Assembly: GCA_934567355.1 (NCBI GenBank)
Contig: CAKTJC010000012.1
Span: forward strand, 8,820 to 72,819
Source: an uncultured Oscillospiraceae bacterium
Lineage (GTDB): Bacteria; Bacillota; Clostridia; Oscillospirales; Oscillospiraceae
Length of the DNA stretch: 64,000 nt
Direction of reading: 5' to 3'
The notes beneath the pieces are model-generated. The model did no database searches. It was given only the letters and a program-made list of their open reading frames with translations, and was not told the DNA's origin. A program made the position numbers and the translations under genes. Each line of letters opens with the position of its first letter. Within the stretch, counting starts at the first letter, position 1. Shown piece after piece: positions 8,455 to 17,392 of the stretch.

Positions 8455-9907
8455 GATGTTCCCTCAATTCCTGCAGGTGAGCCGCAACCTCTTCCCGTTC
8501 GTCCAGGTGGTGCTTGACACCGTTGATCTCCTGGTAGGTTTCGTGCCCCTTCCCTGCCAGTACAATTATATCATCTTTTTTCGCAATGTCCATAGCATAT
8601 CTGATTGCTTTGCGCCGATCCTCAATAACAGTATACGCGCCCATGGCCGGGGTTATCCCCTTGAGAATGTCCTCGATGATGGCCATCGGCTGCTCCGTGC
8701 GGGGGTTATCGGAGGTAATAATGGCATAATCCGCGCACTCCACGCCGATTCTGCCCATGATGGGGCGCTTCATGGGGTCGCGGTCGCCGCCGCAGCCAAA
8801 GACGCTGATCAGCCTGCCCCTGCAGAAATCCCGCACGGATTTGAGAACATTTTCCAGCCCATCCGGCGAGTGGGCGTAGTCAATAATGACGGTATAGGGC
8901 ATGTCCGGCGTAGGAACCACCTCAATGCGCCCCTTCACGCCCTTGACATCCTTCATGGCGCTGGCCGCTGCTTCCAGGGAAACCCCCAGGCTCATGGCTG
9001 TTGCCAGCACCGTCAGGGTATTGTACACGGTGAATCGCCCAGGGATGGGAACAGTCACGTCCGCCCGGTCTTCCCCACAGACGGCGGTGAAATGGATGCT
9101 GTCGGAATGCAACTCCACATCCTCTGCCCGCAGGTCAGCATTTCCATGGGCGGAGGTGGTCAGCACTGGGCACTGGGTCGCAGCCAGCATCCGGGGGGCG
9201 TAGGGGTCGTCCACATTGATGACCGCACGGCTGCACCGGTGGAACAGCTCCGCCTTGGCGTCGCAGTAGGCATCCATGGTCTTGTGAAAATCCAGATGAT
9301 CCTCCGTCAGATTGGTAAACGCCGCCACGTCATAGTGGATGCCGCCGATGCGCTCCAGAGAAATGGCATGGCTGGACACCTCCATCACCACATGCGTGCA
9401 GCCCGCGTCCCGCATCCGGGCGAACAGCTCCTGCAGCTCGAAGCTCTCCGGCGTGGTGCGCTCGGTGGGGATGATCTCATCGCCGATGTGATTTTCCATG
9501 GTGCCCACCAGTCCGACCTTCGCGCCCAGACATTTTTCCAGAACCTGCTTGAGCAGCAGCGTGCTGGAGGTCTTGCCATTGGTGCCGGTGATGCCGATCA
9601 TCTTCATTTTTTCTGCAGGGCGGTCATGATAATTGCCGGAGATCAGCGCCAGCGCCAGCCGGTCGGATGCCACCAGCACATAGGGAATATCCCCCTCCGG
9701 CCTTTTGGCGGTGACCACCGCCGCCGCACCCTTTGCGGCAGCCGCCGGAATGAATTGGTTGCCGTCGGCTGCAAAACCGGAGACGGCAACAAACAGCGCC
9801 CCCGGTACCGCCTTGCGGGAATCACAGCACAGTGCGGAAATTTCCATTTCCGGGTCGGCGGTCATTTCCAGCACGGGAACATCCTTCAGTAAAGCCTTTA
9901 ATTTCAT
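8447..9907 (-). CDS. murE: MurE, UDP-MurNAc-dipeptide--third-residue ligase
   Basis: A 486-residue Mur ligase that adds the third stem-peptide residue to UDP-MurNAc-L-Ala-D-Glu. Domain order is the N-terminal UMP-binding region (CDSRKAVPGALFVA), the ATP site GITGTNGKTSSTLLL, the substrate motif TTPES and the C-terminal region with SDNPRTEQP. The DNPR motif is associated with meso-diaminopimelate-specific MurE, so this cell wall is probably DAP-type. The ATG at 9907 is used because it follows AGGAGG; an open frame continues upstream but without family similarity. Confidence 0.96.
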   Translation of the reverse strand: MKLKALLKDVPVLEMTADPEMEISALCCDSRKAVPGALFVAVSGFAADGNQFIPAAAAKGAAAVVTAKRPEGDIPYVLVASDRLALALISGNYHDRPAEKMKMIGITGTNGKTSSTLLLKQVLEKCLGAKVGLVGTMENHIGDEIIPTERTTPESFELQELFARMRDAGCTHVVMEVSSHAISLERIGGIHYDVAAFTNLTEDHLDFHKTMDAYCDAKAELFHRCSRAVINVDDPYAPRMLAATQCPVLTTSAHGNADLRAEDVELHSDSIHFTAVCGEDRADVTVPIPGRFTVYNTLTVLATAMSLGVSLEAAASAMKDVKGVKGRIEVVPTPDMPYTVIIDYAHSPDGLENVLKSVRDFCRGRLISVFGCGGDRDPMKRPIMGRIGVECADYAIITSDNPRTEQPMAIIEDILKGITPAMGAYTVIEDRRKAIRYAMDIAKKDDIIVLAGKGHETYQEINGVKHHLDEREEVAAHLQELREHHG

Positions 9908-9950
9908 CCTGTATCCTCCTGAATCCGCGCAGGGCGGAATGCCTTCTTCC

Positions 9951-12230
9951 TTAATCTCTTGCTGTACCGTCAGCAAATTGGAGCGTGACGGTGCTCCCGG
10001 CGGCAAGCTCCGTTCCGGGCGCCTCGCTCTGGCTGCACACGGTCACCTGCGGCGCAAGGTCGGTGCAGCCCATGGGCTGGATGAACAGCCCCAGCTTGCC
10101 CGCCGCGTCGCTGGCCTGCTGGCGGTTCATGCCCCGGAAATCCGGCACCTGCACCGTCCGCTGCGGCATGGGCTCGCCCAGATAAAGCAGCACCTCGCCG
10201 CCCGGCAGGACGGTCTGCCCCGCTGCCGGGAGCTGGCCGGTGACGATCTCCCCCTCGCCGACGGCGGTGACGGTGATCTTCTGATCCTTCAGGAGGGTCT
10301 TGACCTCCTTCACGGTCTTACCGGCCAAATCCTCCAGCAGGAAGGGTTCCCCCTCCGCCTGGCGCTGCACGCCGAGATAGGGCAGAATATCCGCCATGAT
10401 CGCGCCCACGGTGGGCGCTGCCATCACACCGCCGGAGATATAGATCCCCGTGGTGCGCGATGGCGTATCCAGCGCCGCCAATACAATATACTCCGGATCG
10501 TCCATGGGCGCAATCCCAACAAATGAAACGATTTTGTCCTGGACGCGCTGGCCGTTTTCGTCAAATACATCAATTTTCTCACTGGTTCCCGTCTTTCCGC
10601 CGATGGAAAAGCCCGCAACCGCCGCATTTTTTGCCGTCCCTTCGGTGACCACGGAGCGGATCAGCTCCCGCATGGTGGCGGAGGTCTCCGGCGAAATGGT
10701 GGTTCTGACCACTGTCGGCTCCTGGCGCAGCAGGGTCACACCGTTTTCGTCCACCACCTCGGAGACGATGTAAGGCTCCAGGAGATTGCCGCCGTTTACC
10801 ACGGAGGCAATGGCACGCACCAGCTGCAAGGGGGTAATCTTAAAGGTCTGACCAAAGGAGCCTGAGGTTAGGGAGGCCGTGCCCCATTTATCCGTATTGG
10901 TAATCAGCTTTTTATCAAAGAACACGCCCTTGCTCTCGCCGGACAGGTCGATGCCCGTCTTTTCCAGAATGCCAAAGCGGGTGATATAATCGTAGAATCG
11001 CTCCCCGCCCAGCTTCAGGGCGATGTGGGCAAAGGCAATGTTGCAGGAATTTTGAAGCGCCTGGGGGGTCTGCTCCGCCCCGTGGCCGGCAGAGCGCCAG
11101 CAGTGCAGCAGCTGGGAGCGGCCGGGAATCTGCTCCGCCCCCCGGCAGTAAAAGGGGGTATTTAAGGTGATTGCGCCGCAGTCCAGCGCCGCCGCCATGG
11201 TCAGCACCTTGAAGGTGGAGCCGGGCTCATAGCCGTCGGAGAGCACCCGGTTGCGCCACTGCTTCCAGCGGGCATCGGCAAGCGCCTTGGCATAAGCATC
11301 TGCGTCCGTGCCGTCCGTGAGCATTTGCTGGAGCTGCGCCAGTACCCTTTCGTCCGCGATTTCAAGATACCGGTTCGGGTCGTAGCTGCCCAGGGTGGCC
11401 ATGGCGAGGATCTCGCCGGTTTTGCAGTTCATCACCAGGCCGAAAGCACCGTTTTGCACGTCATAGCGGGCGACGGCGGCCTCCAGCTGCTTTTCCAGCG
11501 CCTGCTGCACGGCGGCATCCAGGGTCAGTATCACATCCGCGCCCTTGTGGGAGGCGAGAAAGCGTTCATAGGAAAAGGGCATATCCATTTCGTTATTGCC
11601 CTTGGTTGTGATCACCCGTCCGGCAGAGCCGGCCAGGTAACGGTTATAGGAGGCTTCGATCCCCTCGGTGCCGTCGTTGGAGGCATTGGTAAAGCCGATC
11701 ACCTGCGCCGCCAGCTTGCCATTGGGATAGACGCGGACGGAGGTAGGCTCCAGATGAATGCCGGATATTTCGTGGCTCTGGATATAGCTGCGGATCAGCG
11801 CCGCTTTTTCCTCCGCAATGCAGCTGCCCACCTGCTTGTACCGCTTTTTCAGGTCGGCTGCCTGGGTTTGAATCCACTGAGAATCCTTTTCCAGCACCTG
11901 TGCCAGAAAATCGGCCATTGCCGGAATATCCGCCCGGGACTGCTTCAGCTCATGGGGATCGAGATAGACATTTTCCCGGTTTTCGGATGCCGCAAGCACA
12001 TTCAGATTGCGGTCATAAATCGTCCCGCGGTCGGCGGTGACGGAGGTGGAACGGGTCTGGTTGCGCAGCGCCAGCTCGGAATAGAACTCGTAATCGCGCA
12101 CCATCAGGATGTAAAGTCTGAAGAAAACAGGCACAAACGCAAGGATCCCCAGGAAGGCCGCCGTGAGCATCACCCGCCTGTGCTGACCGCTGTCCATCCG
12201 CAGCCGTGCGAATTTCATTTCCTCTGCCAT
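9951..12230 (-). CDS. ftsI: FtsI/SpoVD-type class B penicillin-binding protein with PASTA domains
   Basis: A 759-residue transpeptidase that cross-links septal peptidoglycan outside the membrane. One N-terminal membrane helix (about 21-44), then the PBP dimer domain starting near RGTIYDRNLNVLA. The catalytic motifs are intact: STFK (Ser338), SCN (395-397) and KTGT (546-549). Two PASTA domains fill about 620-759 (PDFRGMNRQQASDAAGKLGL marks the second). PASTA-bearing class B PBPs include vegetative PBP2x-type enzymes and the sporulation enzyme SpoVD; position in the dcw cluster does not separate them, and the cell may use it for vegetative septation. A 313-bp gap holding a mobile element separates it from ftsL. 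Confidence 0.95.
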   Translation of the reverse strand: MAEEMKFARLRMDSGQHRRVMLTAAFLGILAFVPVFFRLYILMVRDYEFYSELALRNQTRSTSVTADRGTIYDRNLNVLAASENRENVYLDPHELKQSRADIPAMADFLAQVLEKDSQWIQTQAADLKKRYKQVGSCIAEEKAALIRSYIQSHEISGIHLEPTSVRVYPNGKLAAQVIGFTNASNDGTEGIEASYNRYLAGSAGRVITTKGNNEMDMPFSYERFLASHKGADVILTLDAAVQQALEKQLEAAVARYDVQNGAFGLVMNCKTGEILAMATLGSYDPNRYLEIADERVLAQLQQMLTDGTDADAYAKALADARWKQWRNRVLSDGYEPGSTFKVLTMAAALDCGAITLNTPFYCRGAEQIPGRSQLLHCWRSAGHGAEQTPQALQNSCNIAFAHIALKLGGERFYDYITRFGILEKTGIDLSGESKGVFFDKKLITNTDKWGTASLTSGSFGQTFKITPLQLVRAIASVVNGGNLLEPYIVSEVVDENGVTLLRQEPTVVRTTISPETSATMRELIRSVVTEGTAKNAAVAGFSIGGKTGTSEKIDVFDENGQRVQDKIVSFVGIAPMDDPEYIVLAALDTPSRTTGIYISGGVMAAPTVGAIMADILPYLGVQRQAEGEPFLLEDLAGKTVKEVKTLLKDQKITVTAVGEGEIVTGQLPAAGQTVLPGGEVLLYLGEPMPQRTVQVPDFRGMNRQQASDAAGKLGLFIQPMGCTDLAPQVTVCSQSEAPGTELAAGSTVTLQFADGTARD

Positions 12231-12337
12231 GGCATCCCGTTCCTTCTGAATAAGTCAGGAATGGGCAGCAAGGGAACCCCCTCGCCGCCCATTGCAGCTG
12301 CTATTTCATTCTATGGAACGGACGGTTCAATATTCCA

Positions 12338-12559
12338 GGGAAGCTCTGATTAAATCGGCAAGAGCTGGCGGCAGAAGATTTTGTCTCAGCCGAAAGTTCT
12401 GAAAGCGGAGGAATACTTTGTGTGCCCGCAAGGGGTATGCCGCATCCGTAAGCCGGCTCCCGCCGGCAACGGCTGCGCTATATTTCCCGCTTTCAGAACT
12501 GCACGGGTGGGGCAAAAGATTCGCCGCGAAAGCCGAAGACGATTTATTCAGAGGTTCCC
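12338..12559. mobile_element. MITE-like 222-bp inverted-repeat element
   Basis: The element is bounded by 19-base imperfect terminal inverted repeats: GGGAAGCTCTGATTAAATC at 12338-12356 and the complement of GGGAACCTCTGAATAAATC at 12541-12559 (two mismatches). Inside is a second, perfect 14-base inverted repeat (AGTTCTGAAAGCGG, 12395-12408 against 12487-12500), so the whole unit can fold as a long hairpin. There is no coding frame of note. It accounts for most of the 313-bp gap between ftsL and ftsI; I see nothing else in the remaining ~107 bp. The right terminal repeat is read as the last codons and the stop of ftsL. No clear target-site duplication is visible. Confidence 0.7.
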
Positions 12560-13044
12560 CAGTCCGCCAGGTCATAATCCTCCGATCGGGAGAAAAGCCA
12601 GGAAAGCCGCCAGAGGAAATCGTCCCAGGCCGTTCTTTTTTCCGGGCGCTGCGGAACGATCACAAACGCGGTGAAACGCTCTGCCTCGTCGGCATTTACC
12701 ATGCCCTGGGAATCCGCCAGTGTGCGCACCTCGTCGGCGTCAAAGCCCGTGTGATATGTATGGCTCAGCTGTGCGTTCTCCCGCTCCAGTTCCATCAGCT
12801 GTGCCTTTGCGCGGCTGTATTCCGCCCGGGCATCCCGCAGCCGGAACACGCCCACCGTAAGCAGGCACAGCATCACCACTGCCGCCACCATGCCGCACAG
12901 GGCAGCCGGATCCACATAGACCTTGCGGGGCTTGGGCAGGTGCAGCTCCGGAAGCTTGATACCGCTCTTCTTCTGCTTTGGCACCTCGCTGCCGAAGACA
13001 TAGAACCGGTTCACATATTGAATTTCCGTTTTTGGTGCCATCAT
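12544..13044 (-). CDS. ftsL: FtsL/DivIC-like septum formation protein
   Basis: A 166-residue bitopic membrane protein: about 45 cytoplasmic residues, one hydrophobic helix (about 48-68, LCGMVAAVVMLCLLTVGVF), then a heptad-like coiled coil (RDARAEYSRAKAQLMELERE) typical of FtsL/DivIC. These proteins form the trimer with FtsQ that gates FtsWI. Assignment rests on topology and on position between rsmH and ftsI, since sequence conservation in the family is poor. The last residues (GTSE and stop) are encoded by the terminal repeat of the adjacent mobile element, so the natural C-terminus may have been replaced. Confidence 0.8.
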   Translation of the reverse strand: MMAPKTEIQYVNRFYVFGSEVPKQKKSGIKLPELHLPKPRKVYVDPAALCGMVAAVVMLCLLTVGVFRLRDARAEYSRAKAQLMELERENAQLSHTYHTGFDADEVRTLADSQGMVNADEAERFTAFVIVPQRPEKRTAWDDFLWRLSWLFSRSEDYDLADWGTSE

Positions 13045-13053
13045 TCTATCCTC

Positions 13054-13989
13054 TTACAGCTTTTCACAGATCCGAAGCTTCGCGCTTCTTGCTCTGGGGT
13101 TCTCCGCCAGCTCCTTGTCGCCGGAGACAATGGGCTTGCGGGTAATGAGCTTTACCTGCGGCTTTTTCCCGCAGACGCACACAGGAAAATTCGGTGGGCA
13201 GGTGCAGCCCTTGGCTGCCGCCGCCATTGCACTCTTTACGATTCTATCCTCCAGGGAATGGAAGGTGATCACTGCCAGCCTTCCGCCGGGATTCAGGCAG
13301 GGAACGGCATCCTCCATCACCTTGGCAACCGCCCCCAGCTCGTCATTCACCGCGATGCGGATGGCCTGGAAGCTCCGCTTGGCGGGGTGCTGCTTTTCCC
13401 GCAGTGCGGCAGGGGGCATGGCGGAGCGGATGATGTCCACCAGCTCCAACGTCGTCTCGATGGGCTTCTGCTCCCGCTTTCTGCAGATGGCGGAGGCGAT
13501 CTGGGGGGCATAGCGCTCCTCACCGTAATCATACAAAATACGCTTCAGCTCTTCATACGGCCAGGTGTTTACCACAGTGGAGGCATCCAGAGACTCCGTG
13601 TTGTCCATGCGCATGTCCAGAGGGGCGTCCGTCATATAGGAAAAGCCCCGCGCCCCGTCGTCCAGCTGCGGGGAGGAGACGCCCAAATCAAGCAGCACAC
13701 CGTCCACTCCGGCAATGCCCAGCTCTTTCAGAACGGAGGCAATCGCGCTGAAATTGGAATGGACAAGGGTCACGCGCTCTTTGTAGGGAGCCAGACGCTC
13801 GGCAGCGGCGGAGAGCGCGATCTCATCCCGGTCGATGCCGATAAGCCTGCCGGTGGTGAGCCGCGCCGCGATCTGGCTGGAATGGCCTGCACCGCCCAGG
13901 GTGCCATCGACGTAGATTCCGTCCGGCTTTATATTCAGTCCGTCGATGCATTCGTTCAGCAGGACGGAGACATGGTGAAATTCGCTCAT
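13054..13989 (-). CDS. rsmH: 16S rRNA (cytosine(1402)-N(4))-methyltransferase RsmH (MraW)
   Basis: A 311-residue SAM-dependent enzyme methylating N4 of C1402 in the ribosomal P site. It begins FHHVSVLLNECIDGL and shows the RsmH SAM loop DGTLGGAGHSSQI (about 28-40), the DLGVSSPQLD motif near 99 and FHSLEDRIVK near 246. Full family length. The ATG overlaps the mraZ TGA (ATGA), the usual arrangement in dcw clusters. Confidence 0.97.
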   Translation of the reverse strand: MSEFHHVSVLLNECIDGLNIKPDGIYVDGTLGGAGHSSQIAARLTTGRLIGIDRDEIALSAAAERLAPYKERVTLVHSNFSAIASVLKELGIAGVDGVLLDLGVSSPQLDDGARGFSYMTDAPLDMRMDNTESLDASTVVNTWPYEELKRILYDYGEERYAPQIASAICRKREQKPIETTLELVDIIRSAMPPAALREKQHPAKRSFQAIRIAVNDELGAVAKVMEDAVPCLNPGGRLAVITFHSLEDRIVKSAMAAAAKGCTCPPNFPVCVCGKKPQVKLITRKPIVSGDKELAENPRARSAKLRICEKL

Positions 13990-14414
13990 AGTCCGATCGC
14001 CTCCAGAGATGCCAGCAGCTTTTCGGGGGTAAGATTCTCTTCTTCAAAGCGGCTGTATTCCTCTGCATCCCAGATCTCCGCCTGACCGGCGCGGCCGACG
14101 ATCACGACCTCGCGGCTGATGCCGGCATACTTCATCAGGAAGGGGGTAAGGCTGAAGCGGAACTGCTTATCGGGGGTGCACTCGGTGGCGTTGATGAAAA
14201 GGAGGCTGGTCGCGCCTGCCCGCTGGGAAATACTCAGGGCATTGTAGTTGTCGCTGAAGGTTTTCCAGTCGGGGGCGGTGTAGGCAGTCAGGCAGCTGTG
14301 ACCGCAGTTGATGCCCATGGTCACATAGAACACGTCGCCAAGCTCCTGGCGCAGTTTCGCCGGGACGATCAGACGATTCTTATCATCCAGCTTGGCGCTG
14401 TACTTGCCGATCAT
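13986..14414 (-). CDS. mraZ: MraZ, dcw cluster transcriptional regulator
   Basis: A 142-residue protein with two AbrB-like MraZ domains, starting MIGKYSAKLDDKNRLIVPAK; the second repeat is marked by QFRFSLTPFLMKYAGISREV. MraZ binds short repeats at its own promoter and generally represses the dcw genes. The ATG at 14414 is preceded by GGAGGGG; the upstream in-frame ATG would lie inside the operator boxes. It is the first gene of the cluster transcript. Confidence 0.95.
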   Translation of the reverse strand: MIGKYSAKLDDKNRLIVPAKLRQELGDVFYVTMGINCGHSCLTAYTAPDWKTFSDNYNALSISQRAGATSLLFINATECTPDKQFRFSLTPFLMKYAGISREVVIVGRAGQAEIWDAEEYSRFEEENLTPEKLLASLEAIGL

Positions 14415-14426
14415 GCTGCCCCTCCT

Positions 14427-14499
14427 CTCCATTTTACTCCACTTTACATCCCTTTTACTCCACTTGCGCTATTATAACCTCCCCCTCCGGAAAAATCAA
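14427..14499 (-). promoter_or_regulatory. dcw (mraZ) promoter with four MraZ boxes
   Basis: Promoter on the minus strand: TTGATT (14499-14494), 17-bp spacer, TATAAT (14476-14471). Just downstream come four TGGAG-like boxes at 14462-14458, 14452-14448 (GGGAT), 14441-14437 and 14431-14427, spaced 10, 11 and 10 bp, i.e. one per helical turn. The two strongest share AAGTGGAGTAAAA. MraZ of other bacteria binds arrays of TGGGN or GTGGAG-type boxes, so this is very probably its operator. Confidence 0.85.
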
Positions 14500-14577
14500 T
14501 CTTTTTTGATGGCATTTTTCATATTTTAGCCATATTGCCGATAAAAACCGAATTTTTCGAATGTTTGTTCTATAAAG

Positions 14578-16905
14578 CTACGTTTGAAATGACAGCTTTT
14601 CCTGCTCCAGACATCCGCGAACCCGGCTGGGGCGGCGGCTGCATCCCAGCAGGAAGCCAGAGAGCGCCCCCTCCACCTCGGTCTGCACCAGACGGCGCAG
14701 CTGACGCGCGCCGTCCCTGCCCCGGCAGCGGCGGCAGAGGCTGGCAGCAAGTCCGTCGGGCAGATTCAGCTGAATGCCCGCTGCGGCGGCACGCTCCTGC
14801 AGCAAGCGCAGGTATTTTTCCGCGATCTGCTCCATGGAGGCGGCATCCAGCGGGTCGAAGCGGACGGTGGCATCCAGCCGTCCCAGAAATTCCGGGGTAA
14901 ATGCCTGGCGCACTGCCTCCTCCACCTGGCCGGCTTTGCCGTCGGAACAGAAGCCCAGCCCATCGCCGCGCACTTCGCTTCCCACATTGGAGGTCATGAC
15001 CACGACGGCGTTGCGGAAGCTGACCCGCCGGCCGGTGGAATCGGTGAGCACCCCCTCCTCCATCACCTGGAGCAGAATGCCCAGCACCTCCGGGTGGGCT
15101 TTCTCCACCTCGTCCAGCAGCACCAGGCTATAGGGGCGGCGGCGCACGGCCTCGGTCAGCTTGCCGCCCTCCTCATAGCCCACATAGCCCGGAGGCGCGC
15201 CGATGAGGCGGGAGACAGAGTGCTTCTCCATATATTCCGTCATATCCAGGCGGATCATGGCGCTGCGGCTGCCGTAGACTTCCTCTGCCAGTGCACGGCA
15301 GAGCTCCGTCTTACCTACGCCGGTGGGGCCGGTGAAGAGCAGACAGGCAATGGGGCGCTCCTCGTCCCGCAGTCCCGCAAAGCCTCGGCGCACCGCTTCC
15401 GCCGCAGTACTCACCGCCCGGTGCTGCCCCACCACATGCGACTGAAGGAGGTTTTCCAGATGCAGCAGCCGCTCCCGCTCCGAAGCGGTCAGCCGCCCCA
15501 CGGGGATGCCGGTGCGGGCGGACACCACCCAGGCGATGTCCGATGCCGTCACCGTACGCGCCCGGCGGGATTCCCCCGGCTTTGCCATCATGGTCTGCAT
15601 TTTGTCGCGCAGCTCTGCCGCCTTTTCAAAGCGGCGCTCCCGCACGGCCTCGTGCAGCTCCTCCTCCAGCTCCTTGCGGGCGGCGCCGCCCCGGGTCAGG
15701 CGGAGCTCCTCCATGCGGGCGCGGGAGGCTCCCTCGTCCAGCAGGTCGATGGCCTTGTCGGGCAGGAAAAGGTCGGGCAGATAGCGCACGGAAAGGCGCA
15801 CCGCTTCCTTCAGCGCCTCCTCGGAGATGCGCAGGCGGTGGTGGCGCTCCAGCCCCGGCTTCAGTGCCCGCAGAATGGAGAGCGTCGTTTCGCTCCCCGG
15901 CTCCTCCACGGTGACGGGGCGGAAGCGGCGCTCCAGGGCGGCGTCCTTTTCAATATATTTGCGGTATTCCTCCAGCGTGGTTGCGCCCAGCATCTGCAGC
16001 TCTCCCCTGCCCAGAGCGGGTTTGAGGATATTGGCGGCGTCGATGGCGCCCTCCGCCGCCCCCGCGCCGATGATGGTGTGCATTTCATCCACAAAGAGGA
16101 TCACATCCCCCGTGCGGTGGATCTCCGCCAGCACATCCCGAAGGCGCTCCTCGAATTCGCCCCGGTATTTGGTACCCGCCACCAGAGAGGCCATGTTGAG
16201 ACTGACGAGCCTCTTATCCTTGAGCTGGGGCGGCACGTTGCCCACCGCCATGCGCTGGGCAAGTCCTTCCGCAATGGCGGTTTTGCCCACGCCTGGTTCC
16301 CCCACCAGCGCGGGATTATTCTTATTTTTCCGGCAGAGAATGCCGATCACCGTGTCTATTTCCCGATCCCGGCCAATCACCGGCTCCATGGCCGATGCCT
16401 TTGCAATCAGATCTTCGCTGAACTGCTCCAAAAGTTTCGTTGTGACCGCCTCCTTTTTTCCCCTGGCGGGGGCTTCCTCCTCCCGCCGCAACCATTCCAC
16501 CGTATGGGTAAACAGCACATTTGAGCCGATACCGAAAATTTGAAGCAGTCGTCCCGCCTCGGTGTTCTCTGTCCTGGAAAGCGCCAGCAGCACATGAATG
16601 GGAAAAATCTCCCGGCAGGCATGGCCGCGCGCCTCCCGGGCAGCCATCCGAAGCAGCTCCCGCGCCTTCTTTGTAAGTCCCTGGGGCAGCGGCAGGTCGG
16701 GCGTACCCGTGCCGTAGAGCAGCTGCACCATTGTGCATGCCAGCTCCGGCTCTGCGCCCATGGAACGCAGGAGCAGCCCGATCTCTCCCGGCTGCTCCAG
16801 AAGCGCCAGGAGAAAATGGACGGTTCCCACATAGCTGTGCCCCAGATGCCGTGCTTTTTCACCGGAAATGCGAATCAAATCGCTGGTTTGCGAATTATAG
16901 CGCAT
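14578..16905 (-). CDS. clpC: ClpC-type AAA+ unfoldase (ClpA/B/C family)
   Basis: A 775-residue Hsp100 ATPase. N-terminal Clp repeats (about 1-140) lead to AAA+ module 1 with Walker A GEPGVGKT and Walker [15 protein letters not shown]-like motif follows ([19 protein letters not shown]), then AAA+ module 2 with Walker A GPTGVGKT and Walker [15 protein letters not shown]. An LGF tripeptide near the C-terminal third fits a ClpP-docking loop, so the partner is probably ClpP. The UVR motif separates it from ClpB and ClpA. AAAGGAGG precedes the start. The mcsA-mcsB-ctsR neighbours usual in Bacilli are absent; instead it lies 163 bp upstream of mraZ. Confidence 0.93.
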   Translation of the reverse strand: MRYNSQTSDLIRISGEKARHLGHSYVGTVHFLLALLEQPGEIGLLLRSMGAEPELACTMVQLLYGTGTPDLPLPQGLTKKARELLRMAAREARGHACREIFPIHVLLALSRTENTEAGRLLQIFGIGSNVLFTHTVEWLRREEEAPARGKKEAVTTKLLEQFSEDLIAKASAMEPVIGRDREIDTVIGILCRKNKNNPALVGEPGVGKTAIAEGLAQRMAVGNVPPQLKDKRLVSLNMASLVAGTKYRGEFEERLRDVLAEIHRTGDVILFVDEMHTIIGAGAAEGAIDAANILKPALGRGELQMLGATTLEEYRKYIEKDAALERRFRPVTVEEPGSETTLSILRALKPGLERHHRLRISEEALKEAVRLSVRYLPDLFLPDKAIDLLDEGASRARMEELRLTRGGAARKELEEELHEAVRERRFEKAAELRDKMQTMMAKPGESRRARTVTASDIAWVVSARTGIPVGRLTASERERLLHLENLLQSHVVGQHRAVSTAAEAVRRGFAGLRDEERPIACLLFTGPTGVGKTELCRALAEEVYGSRSAMIRLDMTEYMEKHSVSRLIGAPPGYVGYEEGGKLTEAVRRRPYSLVLLDEVEKAHPEVLGILLQVMEEGVLTDSTGRRVSFRNAVVVMTSNVGSEVRGDGLGFCSDGKAGQVEEAVRQAFTPEFLGRLDATVRFDPLDAASMEQIAEKYLRLLQERAAAAGIQLNLPDGLAASLCRRCRGRDGARQLRRLVQTEVEGALSGFLLGCSRRPSRVRGCLEQEKLSFQT

Positions 16906-16976
16906 CTGTCCGCCTCCTTTGCCAGAAAATTCTAGCCATAGGCGGTTTGAAATATACGATTTTTTTCAAAAAGGAA

Positions 16977-17004
16977 TTGCTTTTTTCAAAATCCATGTTA
17001 GAAT
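16977..17004 (+). promoter_or_regulatory. Promoter of the ferredoxin gene
   Basis: TTGCTT (16977-16982), 16-bp spacer and TAGAAT (16999-17004) with an extended TGT just before the -10. It lies 56 bases before the ferredoxin start and points away from clpC. Confidence 0.65.
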
Positions 17005-17059
17005 GGAGGTGCGTCCTCCTTTGGGCGCGAAAAATACATCCACAAGGAGGTTACATATC

Positions 17060-17230
17060 ATGGCTTTTCAGATTACCGATTCCTGCGTGAAGTGCGGTTC
17101 CTGCGCTGAGCAGTGCCCTGTTGAGGCTATCTCCGAGGGCGAGGACAAGTACGTCATCGATCCCGATGTCTGCGTCAGCTGTGGCTCCTGCGCCGATCAG
17201 TGCCCCGCCGAAGCGATTGAGGAAGCCTGA
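17060..17230 (+). CDS. Clostridial-type 2[4Fe-4S] ferredoxin
   Basis: A 56-residue electron carrier with two CxxCxxCxxxCP motifs (CVKCGSCAEQCP and CVSCGSCADQCP), each ligating one [4Fe-4S] cluster with its partner repeat. It is a low-potential cytosolic electron donor/acceptor for anaerobic metabolism. The start at 17060 follows AAGGAGG by nine bases; an in-frame upstream extension has no family similarity. It is a single-gene unit with its own promoter and terminator. Confidence 0.97.
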   Translation: MAFQITDSCVKCGSCAEQCPVEAISEGEDKYVIDPDVCVSCGSCADQCPAEAIEEA

Positions 17231-17246
17231 TTCTTCCGAATTCAGG

Positions 17247-17286
17247 TCGGTCTGCTCTGCCGTAGAACGCAGGGCAGGCCGATTTT
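17247..17286 (+). terminator. Rho-independent terminator after ferredoxin
   Basis: GC-rich hairpin (TCGGTCTGCTCTGC pairing with GCAGGGCAGGCCGA, including G-U pairs) followed by ATTTTT. Confidence 0.8.
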
Positions 17287-17309
17287 TAACTTTCATTTTC
17301 CGGGCATAC

Positions 17310-17335
17310 CCGCAGCAGACCCGTGTCTGCTGCGG
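17310..17335. other. Perfect 11-bp hairpin
   Basis: CCGCAGCAGAC and GTCTGCTGCGG separated by four bases, between the ferredoxin terminator and trmN6. It lacks a U tract. It may be a second weak terminator or a leader structure for the following gene. Confidence 0.45.
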
Positions 17336-17392
17336 CCTGCTCGTTTCAACTTAGCGGTAAAGAGTGCAGCTTACTGACTTTTTGGAGGAATT

